This document shows positions 1-5,680 of a stretch of 5,680 bases of DNA, piece by piece (position 1 is the stretch's first letter; the number at the start of each line of letters is the position of its first letter). The notes under the pieces are model-generated. The model did no database searches, was not told the DNA's origin, and saw only the letters and a list, made by a program, of their open reading frames with translations. Position numbers and translations under genes: made by a program. The stretch comes from an uncultured Aliiroseovarius sp. (GTDB taxonomy: Bacteria > Pseudomonadota > Alphaproteobacteria > Rhodobacterales > Rhodobacteraceae). The stretch covers positions 1 to 5,680 of the forward strand of contig CALJDH010000296.1 in NCBI GenBank assembly GCA_938023895.1, in the 5' to 3' direction.

Positions 1-608
1 CCTCGCCCCTGCAAAACCGCGTTTTGCCCACGGGCGAGATCGTGGCGGAGCAATCCCGCGGGATGTTCACCGGAAACCGCGGCATCCTGCCCTTCGCCGA
101 GGGGCGGCTTGGCATGTCGCGCTGGAAGCATCAGCACTGGATCATCTGCGATCTGGCCCACCCCAAAGGACGGTATCACGGCCCTATGCCTGAACGTGCT
201 TGGACGCCTTTGTTTTTCTTGGATGAAGCCGTGGGCCTTGCCGCAGGACATCGCCCGTGCGCCTATTGCCGCCCAGACGCTTATCGCCGCTTCAAAGCGG
301 CATGGGCAAAGGCACACGGTCCAATGGGACACCTTCAGATCGATCGTCTGCTGCACAAGTCCCGCGTGACCCGCACCCGTCAGCAGATCCGGCACGTGGC
401 CGATTGCTTGAATCTGCCCAATGGGACGTTCATCCTGCACGAAGACCATCCCCACCTGTTGATCGGGAATACCGCGCGCCGATTTACTCCACATGGGTAT
501 GATGCCCAGACAAGCCGTCCAGCCGCGAAGGTCGAGGTCCTGACCCCGGCTCCAACCGTCGCGACTCTCCGCGCCGGGTATCAACCTGAACTGCATTCAA
601 GCGCGTGA
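1..608 (+). CDS. Conserved uncharacterised protein with a Cys-x-x-Cys motif (5' partial)
   Basis: The frame is open from the first full codon at position 3 to the TGA at 606-608. It begins with residues SPLQNRV followed by Leu-Pro-Thr-Gly-Glu, so the TTG at 24 is more likely an internal leucine than the start, and the real start lies upstream of the window. About 201 residues are visible. Counting from the TTG codon, recognisable blocks are GNRGIL (17-22), HWIICDL (38-44), LFFLDEAVGLAAGHRPCAYC (63-82, with Cys79 and Cys82), RPDAYRRFKAAW (83-94), LPNGTF (131-136) and a C-terminal LRAGYQPELHSSA (182-194). I recall similar uncharacterised proteins in Rhizobiales and Rhodobacteraceae. The CxxCRPD stretch superficially resembles the zinc-binding motif of Ada, but Ada's four-cysteine arrangement is not obvious, so I assign no function. 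Two other cysteines (42 and 128) and many histidines could complete a metal site; this is inference. No signal peptide or membrane segment is visible in the part present. Confidence 0.85.
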   Translation, partial: SPLQNRVLPTGEIVAEQSRGMFTGNRGILPFAEGRLGMSRWKHQHWIICDLAHPKGRYHGPMPERAWTPLFFLDEAVGLAAGHRPCAYCRPDAYRRFKAAWAKAHGPMGHLQIDRLLHKSRVTRTRQQIRHVADCLNLPNGTFILHEDHPHLLIGNTARRFTPHGYDAQTSRPAAKVEVLTPAPTVATLRAGYQPELHSSA

Positions 609-610
609 TC

Positions 611-632
611 CGTGCAACAACGGCACGTTTTT
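611..632 (+). terminator. Possible weak rho-independent terminator after the uncharacterised gene
   Basis: CGTGC (611-615) pairs with GCACG (623-627) across a 7-base loop, followed at once by five T residues (628-632). It starts two bases after the TGA of the upstream gene, which is the right place for a terminator. The stem has only 5 bp, so termination may be partial. Confidence 0.45.
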
Positions 633-663
633 CGCTACAAATCACCCAATCTGACCCATGTCA

Positions 664-692
664 TTGACCCTAGCGCCTTTTTTCTTTAGGCA
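664..692 (+). promoter_or_regulatory. Possible promoter of the DEAD-box helicase gene
   Basis: TTGACC (664-669) matches five of six bases of the sigma-70 -35 consensus. The best placed -10 candidates about 16-17 bases downstream (TTAGGC or TAGGCA, 686-692) match poorly, so the call rests on the -35 element and on its position in the only gap ahead of the helicase. If it is used, the leader would be roughly 85-95 nucleotides long. Confidence 0.25.
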
Positions 693-705
693 CTTCCCCA
701 TCAGA

Positions 706-783
706 GAGGGACGCGAAAGCGCACGCCACACGGGCCTCCCTCGTTAAGCCGCACGGGCGCAGGATGTCCGTGATACAGGACAT
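706..783 (+). promoter_or_regulatory. Leader with potential hairpins ahead of the DEAD-box helicase
   Basis: Two inverted repeats lie in the leader. GAGGGA (706-711) can pair with TCCCTC (737-742) and encloses a small CGC-GAAA-GCG hairpin with a GNRA-type loop (712-721). Further on, ATGTCC (764-769) can pair with GGACAT (778-783) across an 8-base loop. The second hairpin includes most of the Shine-Dalgarno AGGA (777-780), and the ATG at 786 lies two bases beyond it. A role in translational control is inference: the stems are short and I do not recognise a named riboswitch or thermometer class. Confidence 0.35.
777..780 (+). promoter_or_regulatory. Ribosome binding site of the DEAD-box helicase gene
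   Basis: AGGA sits five bases before the ATG at 786 and supports that start. It lies at the edge of an inverted repeat (764-769 with 778-783), so its accessibility may depend on RNA folding. Confidence 0.6.
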
Positions 784-785
784 AC

Positions 786-2204
786 ATGACCAAATTTTCT
801 GACTTGAAACTCAGCCCCAAGGTGCTGAAAGCTATTGACGAAGCGGGCTATGAAAGCCCCACCCCTATTCAGGCAGGCGCCATCCCCCCTGCCCTTGAAG
901 GTCGCGACGTACTGGGCATTGCCCAGACCGGCACCGGCAAAACAGCCTCATTCACATTGCCCATGATCTCGGCCCTTGCGCGCGGCCGCGCTCGCGCGCG
1001 AATGCCGCGTTCGCTGGTGCTCTGCCCGACACGAGAGCTGGCCGCTCAGGTCGCCGAGAACTTCGACGTGTACGCCAAGCACGTGAAACTAACCAAAGCC
1101 CTTCTAATCGGCGGCGTTAGCTTCAAAGAGCAAGATCAACTGATCGACCGTGGCGTTGACGTACTGATCGCCACGCCGGGCCGCCTTCTGGACCATTTCG
1201 AGCGCGGTAAACTGCTGCTGACTGGCGTGCAGATCATGGTGGTGGACGAGGCCGACCGGATGCTGGACATGGGATTCATCCCTGACATCGAACGCATCTT
1301 CGGCCTGACACCGTTCACCCGCCAAACGCTGTTTTTCTCGGCGACCATGGCACCGGAAATCGAGCGGATCACCAACACCTTCCTGTCGAATCCCGAACGG
1401 ATCGAGGTTGCCCGTCAGGCAACCACCTCTGAAACGATCACGCAGGAACTGTGCATGTTCAAAGCCTCGCGCCGCGATCGTGCCGCCAGCGAGAAACGCA
1501 AGCTGCTGCGCGCCCTGATCGACCGTGAAGGCGAGAAGTGCACCAACGCGATCATCTTCTGCAACCGCAAGACGGATGTGGATATTTGCGCCAAGTCACT
1601 GAAAAAATACGGCTATAACGCTGCTCCGATCCACGGGGATCTTGAGCAATCCAAGCGCATGGAAGTGCTGGACGGATTCCGCGCGGGGACGTTGCAATTC
1701 CTCTGCGCCTCGGATGTCGCTGCGCGCGGGTTGGACATTCCAAATGTGAGCCACGTGTTCAACTATGATGTGCCGGGGCATGCGGAAGATTATGTGCACC
1801 GCATCGGCCGCACCGGACGGGCTGGACGTGAAGGCAAAGCCATCATGATCTGCGAACCGCGTGACGAAAAGAATTTGGATGCCGTTGAGCGTCTGATCGA
1901 AAAAGAAGTTCCGCGAGTCGACAATCCACTGAAGGACGAAAAGCCCAAGCGCAGCCGTGCAAAATCTGACGAGGAGAAGGCCGAAAAGCCTGCCCGTCAG
2001 CGCAAGAGCGCTAAGCCGAAGGATGAAGTGACCGAGGCCGCCCCCGCCGAGCAGCCGAAACCCGAGGTCAAGCCCGAGCGCAACGACCGCAACAAGTCGC
2101 GTGGCCGTGGCAACAACCGCGGTGGCGGCAACAAGGTTGTGGGCATGGGCGATCACCTGCCCGAGTTCATCGCCAAAAGCTTTGACGAGCGTCGCGCGGG
2201 ATAA
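786..2204 (+). CDS. rhlE: DEAD-box ATP-dependent RNA helicase, RhlE type
   Basis: This cytoplasmic ATP-dependent RNA helicase of 472 residues would unwind short RNA duplexes or remodel RNA-protein complexes in ribosome assembly or mRNA decay. All core motifs are intact: an aromatic F4 and Q motif ending at Q29, motif I AQTGTGKT (46-53), Ia PTRELA (81-86), GG (109-110), Ib TPGR (130-133), II DEAD (154-157), III SAT (185-187), IV IIFCNRK (256-262), V DVAARGLDIP (310-319) and VI HRIGRTGR (338-345). After about residue 375 comes a low-complexity tail rich in Lys, Glu, Pro and Arg, then an Arg/Gly/Asn patch (SRGRGNNRGGG) and a non-repetitive end, GMGDHLPEFIAKSF. Such tails usually bind RNA or partner proteins. 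The ATG at 786 has an AGGA five bases upstream, and the N-terminus MTKFSDL fits the family. The gene stands alone on the plus strand and converges on the rnj operon. RhlE-type is the best subfamily guess; the exact paralogue is uncertain. Confidence 0.95.
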   Translation: MTKFSDLKLSPKVLKAIDEAGYESPTPIQAGAIPPALEGRDVLGIAQTGTGKTASFTLPMISALARGRARARMPRSLVLCPTRELAAQVAENFDVYAKHVKLTKALLIGGVSFKEQDQLIDRGVDVLIATPGRLLDHFERGKLLLTGVQIMVVDEADRMLDMGFIPDIERIFGLTPFTRQTLFFSATMAPEIERITNTFLSNPERIEVARQATTSETITQELCMFKASRRDRAASEKRKLLRALIDREGEKCTNAIIFCNRKTDVDICAKSLKKYGYNAAPIHGDLEQSKRMEVLDGFRAGTLQFLCASDVAARGLDIPNVSHVFNYDVPGHAEDYVHRIGRTGRAGREGKAIMICEPRDEKNLDAVERLIEKEVPRVDNPLKDEKPKRSRAKSDEEKAEKPARQRKSAKPKDEVTEAAPAEQPKPEVKPERNDRNKSRGRGNNRGGGNKVVGMGDHLPEFIAKSFDERRAG

Positions 2205-2225
2205 CCACGAAACGGAATACAAAGC

Positions 2226-2257
2226 AAAAAGCGACGCCCAAACAGGCGTCGCTTTTT
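2226..2257. terminator. Bidirectional rho-independent terminator between rhlE and rnj
   Basis: GCGACGCC (2231-2238) pairs perfectly with GGCGTCGC (2245-2252) around the loop CAAACA. The stem is flanked by five A (2226-2230) on the left and seven T (2253-2259) on the right, so each strand reads as a GC-rich stem followed by a U tract; the A and T runs can extend the stem to 13 bp. It begins 21 bases after the helicase stop and 22 bases beyond the rnj stop on the other strand, so it probably ends transcription of both convergent units. Confidence 0.93.
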
Positions 2258-2279
2258 TTATTTTGGCTTTTGGGTTGGA

Positions 2280-3941
2280 TTACTCCAGTCGGCTAACCAC
2301 GATGGTCACTTCCGGTTTGCGCCCGATCTCGTCATTGGTGGACTTGCGCGCGATCCGTTTCAGCTCGTCGCCCAGTTTGTCCTCGTCCCGCAGCGTCTTG
2401 TTCGACGCGCGCATCAGGAACTGACCCAGATCCTCTTCAAGCACATCCACCAGCGGCGCGTTGGAATGACCAACCTCGGGCAGGCCCATCAACTCGACCC
2501 ATGGCTCGCCCAAAGGTTCGTCGCCATCAAGGATCACATTCACGATTACGTGGCCGTTCAACGCCAGCCGGATCCGGTCGCGAACGATCCCGTCCAGAGC
2601 CCCGATCAGGATGTCTCCATCCAGATAAATGCGATCCGTTTCAACATGTTCGACCACATGAGGGGCGTCTCCCGTCAGGTCACAGACCGCGCCATTCACC
2701 ACCACCATCGATGGCCGCCCGCCCTTCTCGGCCAGCTTGGCGTGTTCGCGCAGGTGGCGGTGTTCGCCGTGCATGGGGATGACCATCCGCGGGTTGATGA
2801 TCTCGTGCACGCGTTGCAGATCCGGACGGTTGGCATGGCCCGACACGTGATAGCGGTCGTTTTCGGCCACCAACTCGACGCCCATTTCCGAAAACGCGTT
2901 CATGATGCGGATCACGCCGCGCTCATTGCCCGGAATGGTCTTGGACGAGAACAGGAACATGTCCCCTTCCGCCATGGACAGCCCCATGTACTTCCCGCGT
3001 GCCAACTGCGCCGAGGCTGCCCGGCGTTCGCCTTGCGATCCGGTTACGATCAGCATCAGGTTCTCGCGCGGAATGTCGCGCGCATCCTCTGGCGTCACCG
3101 TGGTTGGAAAGTCAGGAAGAACCGAGGTTTCAAGCCCCGCCTGGATCATCCGCCGCATGGCCCGGCCCAGCAAACAGACCGAGCGGCCAGCGGCCTTGCC
3201 CGCATCTGCCAGTTGCTTCACCCGCGCCACGTTCGAGGCGAAGGTGGTCGCAACCACCATATGCGGGGCATCTTTGATCAGTTGGGTCAGTTCCGGACCA
3301 ACTTCGGCCTCGGACCGGCCCGGTGCAGGTGAAAACACGTTGGTCGAGTCGCAGACGAGTGCTTTCACACCCGGCTTTGCCACTTCGCGCCACAAGTCTT
3401 CGTCGAACGCATCGCCCAGAACCGGAGTTTCATCCAGCTTGAAGTCGCCCGTATGCACAATGCGACCCGCAGGCGTGTCGATGACCAAGCCCGCGCTTTC
3501 GGGAATCGAGTGGCTAAGCGGCAGATAGCTGACCTTGAACGGTCCCGCCTCAATCACCTGCGGATAGACCCCCGCCGTAATCACCACCTCAGGCACCTGC
3601 CCGGCTTCCTCTAGCTTGCGCTGCGCGTGGTAACGGGTGAAGGGGCGCGCATGGATCGGCGCCTTCAGTTTCGAATAGAGCCGTCCCACCGCGCCCACGT
3701 GATCTTCGTGCGCGTGGGTGATGAAGATCGCTTCCAGTCGGTCGACGTTTTCAACCAGCCACGAAATGTCTGGCATGATCAGGTTCACACCCGGCGTCGT
3801 GTCCATATCCGGGAATGTTACCCCCAGATCTACAAGGATCAGGCGTTCCTTGCCCGGCTTGCCATAGCCATAGACATAGGCGTTCATGCCGATCTCGCCG
3901 GCGCCCCCCAGCGGGAGGTAAATCAGACGGTCAGCGCTCAT
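2280..3941 (-). CDS. rnj: Ribonuclease J (metallo-beta-lactamase / beta-CASP nuclease)
   Basis: RNase J is a cytoplasmic zinc-dependent 5'-3' exoribonuclease with endonuclease activity, used in RNA maturation and mRNA decay. At 553 residues it has the usual family length (about 555). The metallo-beta-lactamase core shows HAHEDH (76-81, ligands His76, His78, Asp80, His81), His144 in LSHSIPES and Asp166 in HTGDFK. The beta-CASP part shows CDSTN (197-201), SSKTIPGNE (332-340), HVSGHA (365-370) and His391 in IPMHGE. The remainder from about 460 is the linker and C-terminal domain. All catalytic ligands are present, so the enzyme should be active. The ATG at 3941 overlaps the coaX TGA as ATGA, with AGGG six bases upstream inside coaX, which suggests translational coupling. 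Known work in other alphaproteobacteria links RNase J to rRNA end maturation; that role here is inferred from the family. It is the last gene of the operon before the shared terminator. Confidence 0.96.
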   Translation of the reverse strand: MSADRLIYLPLGGAGEIGMNAYVYGYGKPGKERLILVDLGVTFPDMDTTPGVNLIMPDISWLVENVDRLEAIFITHAHEDHVGAVGRLYSKLKAPIHARPFTRYHAQRKLEEAGQVPEVVITAGVYPQVIEAGPFKVSYLPLSHSIPESAGLVIDTPAGRIVHTGDFKLDETPVLGDAFDEDLWREVAKPGVKALVCDSTNVFSPAPGRSEAEVGPELTQLIKDAPHMVVATTFASNVARVKQLADAGKAAGRSVCLLGRAMRRMIQAGLETSVLPDFPTTVTPEDARDIPRENLMLIVTGSQGERRAASAQLARGKYMGLSMAEGDMFLFSSKTIPGNERGVIRIMNAFSEMGVELVAENDRYHVSGHANRPDLQRVHEIINPRMVIPMHGEHRHLREHAKLAEKGGRPSMVVVNGAVCDLTGDAPHVVEHVETDRIYLDGDILIGALDGIVRDRIRLALNGHVIVNVILDGDEPLGEPWVELMGLPEVGHSNAPLVDVLEEDLGQFLMRASNKTLRDEDKLGDELKRIARKSTNDEIGRKPEVTIVVSRLE

Positions 3942-4717
3942 ATGTTGCCCTGTTCCTTATTGTAATCGTAGATGCGCACAAGCCCGTGCATGGTCAGATC
4001 TTCATCGATCTCGTCGTATAGATGCGCGCCTTGTTCAAAGAGCGGCGCAAGCCCTCCGGTTCCGATGACCTTCATGGGAAGGCCGTATTCGTCTTTTACT
4101 TTTTGCACCAGCCCCTGCACAAGACCCACATAGCCCCAGAAGATACCGGACTGGATGCAGCCCACTGTGTTGGTGCCGATCACCTTGTCGGGTTGGGTCA
4201 CGTCCACGTGGGGCAGAGCTGCTGCCCCTTGGTGAAGTGCCTCCAGCGACAGGTTCACGCCGGGGGCAATCACGCCGCCGATATAGGCCCCGTCATGGGC
4301 CACCACATCGATATTCGTGGCTGTCCCAAAATCGACAACCATGCAGTCGCCGCCATAGCGTTCGAACCCGGCCACAGCATTGGCCAGTCGATCCGGCCCG
4401 GGCGTCGTGCCTTGATCTACGCGAGACGCGACTGGTAGCAGGCAATCGGGTTTACCGACGACCAGCGGTCGCAGGCCAAAGAAACGGTCTGCGAAGACGC
4501 GCAAGTTCCATACAACGCGCGGCACGGTCGAGCTGATCACCACGCCGGTAATCTCGGGATCAATCTTGTAGTGATTGATCAGCGTCGAAAACCACGTGAA
4601 ATACGCATCCGCCGTGCGTGAATGGTGGGTCGATGTTCTGAGCGTGCACAGGAATTTGTCGCCATCCCAGATCGAGAAAACGGTGTTCGTGTTGCCGCAG
4701 TCAATGGCCAGAAGCAT
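3938..4717 (-). CDS. coaX: Type III pantothenate kinase
   Basis: This enzyme phosphorylates pantothenate with ATP, the first step of coenzyme A synthesis, in the cytoplasm. The 259-residue protein has the ASKHA-fold motifs of type III kinases: DCGNTN (6-11, phosphate-binding loop with Asp6), GPDR (107-110, pantothenate site), DFGTATN (129-135, catalytic Asp129), GGVIAPG (147-153) and GTGG (209-212, nucleotide site). Length is normal for the family. As known for type III enzymes, it is expected to need a monovalent cation and not to be feedback-inhibited by coenzyme A. The ATG at 4717 is supported by GAAGGAG (4730-4724), whose first bases overlap the birA stop codon; the gap to birA is 11 bases. 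The 3' end overlaps rnj by four bases. Biotin ligase and a CoA enzyme side by side suit coordinated cofactor supply, though conserved operon order alone could explain it. Confidence 0.96.
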   Translation of the reverse strand: MLLAIDCGNTNTVFSIWDGDKFLCTLRTSTHHSRTADAYFTWFSTLINHYKIDPEITGVVISSTVPRVVWNLRVFADRFFGLRPLVVGKPDCLLPVASRVDQGTTPGPDRLANAVAGFERYGGDCMVVDFGTATNIDVVAHDGAYIGGVIAPGVNLSLEALHQGAAALPHVDVTQPDKVIGTNTVGCIQSGIFWGYVGLVQGLVQKVKDEYGLPMKVIGTGGLAPLFEQGAHLYDEIDEDLTMHGLVRIYDYNKEQGNI

Positions 4718-4723
4718 GGGCCA

Positions 4724-4730
4724 CTCCTTC
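4724..4730 (-). promoter_or_regulatory. Strong Shine-Dalgarno of coaX, overlapping the birA stop
   Basis: Read on the minus strand, GAAGGAG lies six bases before the coaX ATG, and its first two bases are the GA of the birA TGA. Ribosomes ending birA translation are thus placed directly on the coaX start signal, which favours coupled expression. Confidence 0.75.
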
Positions 4731-5496
4731 AGAAAAAGATCTCGGCCGCGGGGATGACCTCGCGGGATTTTGCTGTTGATAGGACAAGGTTGCCCTGCGC
4801 GTCCACTGTTTCAAATCGTCCCACGTACTCATCGCGGGTGGTGCGGGCGGTAATGACCTCGCCCAGACGGGCGGCGCGAGCCAGCCACGCCTCGCGAATG
4901 GGATCGAACCCGTAGGTGATGAACTGAGTTTCGTAATGCTGATAGGCCGGAGCCAGAAAGCCCAGAAACTCTTCTGGTGTCATCTGTACGCCGGTCTCAC
5001 CAGCCAGACTGACTGGAGCCACGGCGGTGGTTTCGACCTGCTCGGTCTGCGGTGCGTCGATCAGATTCACGCCAATCCCGATGGCGATGTGGCTGACCTG
5101 CCCACCTGCTAGGCCCGCGCTTTCCAACAGGATGCCGGCCACTTTGCCACCATTCAGAAGCACGTCATTGGGCCATTTCAACGACAACCCGCCTGCACGC
5201 CCAGTGGCCGTGGCGAAGGCATCATAAAGCGCCAGGGATGCCACGAAGCTGCGCAACGCAACCTGATCCGGGGTTTCATTGGGGCGCATGACCAGCGTGG
5301 CCGAGAAGTGACCGCGTGGCGCAGCCCATGGCCTGCCCCGACGTCCGCGCCCGGCTGTTTGCTGATGCGCAAGCACCCATGTGGGGCCTAAAAGGCCCGG
5401 CGCAATACGCCGGGCCTCTTCATTGGTGCTGTCCACACTGGCCAGAACGCGTTTCTCAACACCTTCGGGCCATTTGGGCAGAGCTTTATTTGACAA
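4729..5496 (-). CDS. birA: Biotin--[acetyl-CoA-carboxylase] ligase, monofunctional
   Basis: The enzyme makes biotinyl-AMP from biotin and ATP and transfers biotin to the lysine of carboxyl carrier proteins such as that of acetyl-CoA carboxylase. The 255-residue protein shows DSTN (22-25), QQTAGRGRRGRPW (45-57, biotin and AMP loop), KWPNDV (107-112, with the catalytic-region Lys107), KVAGIL (118-123), GIGVN (140-144) and a small C-terminal SH3-like domain around 212-240. It lacks the N-terminal DNA-binding helix-turn-helix of E. coli BirA, so it should be a ligase only and not a biotin repressor. The best start is a TTG at 5496, which overlaps the end of nuoN by 11 bases; there is no ATG nearby and only a weak GAAG upstream, and the GTG at residue 21 would remove the DSTN block. 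A non-ATG start and weak site suggest modest expression dependent on nuoN translation (inference). Confidence 0.93.
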   Translation of the reverse strand: MSNKALPKWPEGVEKRVLASVDSTNEEARRIAPGLLGPTWVLAHQQTAGRGRRGRPWAAPRGHFSATLVMRPNETPDQVALRSFVASLALYDAFATATGRAGGLSLKWPNDVLLNGGKVAGILLESAGLAGGQVSHIAIGIGVNLIDAPQTEQVETTAVAPVSLAGETGVQMTPEEFLGFLAPAYQHYETQFITYGFDPIREAWLARAARLGEVITARTTRDEYVGRFETVDAQGNLVLSTAKSREVIPAAEIFF

Positions 5497-5680
5497 GGGC
5501 TTCAGCAGCCGCGGCAGCGGCGCCTTCGATGCCGAAGAAGTTCACGACACCCAGCAGGATGATCGCAGCCGATCCCATCAGAGCCGCCCAAGCAGCGGGC
5601 GACATGTTCAGCTCGACGCCCTCACCTTCTTCACCGAAATACATGTAGTAGACGATGCGCAGGTAGTAGAAGGCACCGAT
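5486..5680 (-). CDS. nuoN: NADH-quinone oxidoreductase subunit N, C-terminal end (5' partial)
   Basis: Only the last 64 codons are in the window, read from 5680 to the TAA at 5488-5486. They contain YYLRIVYYMYFG near the left end of the protein fragment, a recognisable piece of the last antiporter-like membrane helices of NuoN. A further hydrophobic helix follows (WAALMGSAAIILLGVVNFFG), then an alanine-rich tail ending AEALVK. NuoN is an inner-membrane proton-pumping subunit of respiratory complex I. Its position directly ahead of birA matches the usual alphaproteobacterial order, where nuoN ends the nuo operon and birA follows. The rest of the gene and the nuo operon promoter lie beyond the right edge. 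Confidence 0.92.
   Translation of the reverse strand: MGAFYYLRIVYYMYFGEEGEGVELNMSPAAWAALMGSAAIILLGVVNFFGIEGAAAAAAEALVK

Noticed and set aside
24..26. TTG as the start codon of the first gene
   Set aside because: The frame is open upstream to the window edge, and the residues before it (LQNRV) look like conserved protein sequence, so the gene is cut by the window edge.
764..802. Possible 12-residue upstream open frame overlapping the helicase start
   Set aside because: The ATG at 764 runs to a TGA at 800-802, but the only AGG abuts the ATG with no spacing, so initiation there is unlikely. The same bases are better explained as an arm of the hairpin.
1596..2222. Minus-strand open frame (208 codons) opposite the helicase C-terminal half
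   Set aside because: It is antisense to conserved helicase motifs V and VI and crosses into the intergenic region before the terminator. Its composition (Val/Leu/Ala/Gly runs) reflects the low-complexity tail read in reverse.
2466..3332. Long plus-strand open frame (288 codons) antisense to rnj
   Set aside because: It lies fully opposite RNase J, whose catalytic motifs are intact. The translation is His/Arg/Gln-rich without family features, as expected for a shadow frame in GC-rich DNA.
2902..3528. Plus-strand open frame (208 codons) inside rnj
   Set aside because: It is entirely antisense to conserved beta-CASP and lactamase coding sequence, with no recognisable domain.
1..5680. A novel defence, mobile or biosynthetic system
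   Set aside because: I saw no insertion sequence ends, integrase, tRNA-linked attachment site, CRISPR-like direct repeats or clusters of unknown genes. Apart from the first, partial gene, every gene belongs to a known housekeeping family.

Overview
The window looks like an ordinary core-chromosome segment of an alphaproteobacterium, most likely Rhodobacteraceae (Roseobacter group). This rests on three things: moderately GC-rich codon use throughout, the gene order nuoN-birA-coaX-rnj on one strand, and protein sequences that read like members of that family. It is a judgement from memory of families and gene order; no search was run.

Layout. Positions 1-608 (+) hold the 3' part of a conserved uncharacterised protein with a Cys-x-x-Cys motif; its start lies outside the window. 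Positions 609-785 are intergenic, with a possible weak terminator, a possible weak promoter and a leader with potential hairpins, one of which covers the helicase ribosome binding site. Positions 786-2204 (+) encode a DEAD-box RNA helicase of the RhlE type with a long charged C-terminal tail. A strong bidirectional terminator (2226-2257) separates it from a convergent minus-strand operon. Read in its own direction, from right to left, that operon is: the end of nuoN (complex I membrane subunit, 5680 to 5486), birA (biotin protein ligase, 5496 to 4729), coaX (type III pantothenate kinase, 4717 to 3938) and rnj (ribonuclease J, 3941 to 2280).

The minus-strand genes are packed tightly: nuoN/birA overlap by 11 bases, birA/coaX are 11 bases apart with the coaX Shine-Dalgarno touching the birA stop, and coaX/rnj share an ATGA overlap. 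They are therefore probably co-transcribed and partly translationally coupled. Functionally, birA loads biotin onto carboxylases, coaX commits pantothenate to coenzyme A, NuoN is part of respiratory NADH oxidation, and RNase J processes and degrades RNA. The convergent RhlE-like helicase is also an RNA metabolism protein, but there is no direct evidence that it works with RNase J.

I see no mobile element, CRISPR array, tRNA or rRNA, and no sign of a new multi-gene system. The points most worth a second look are the partial uncharacterised Cys-motif protein and the structured leader in front of the helicase.
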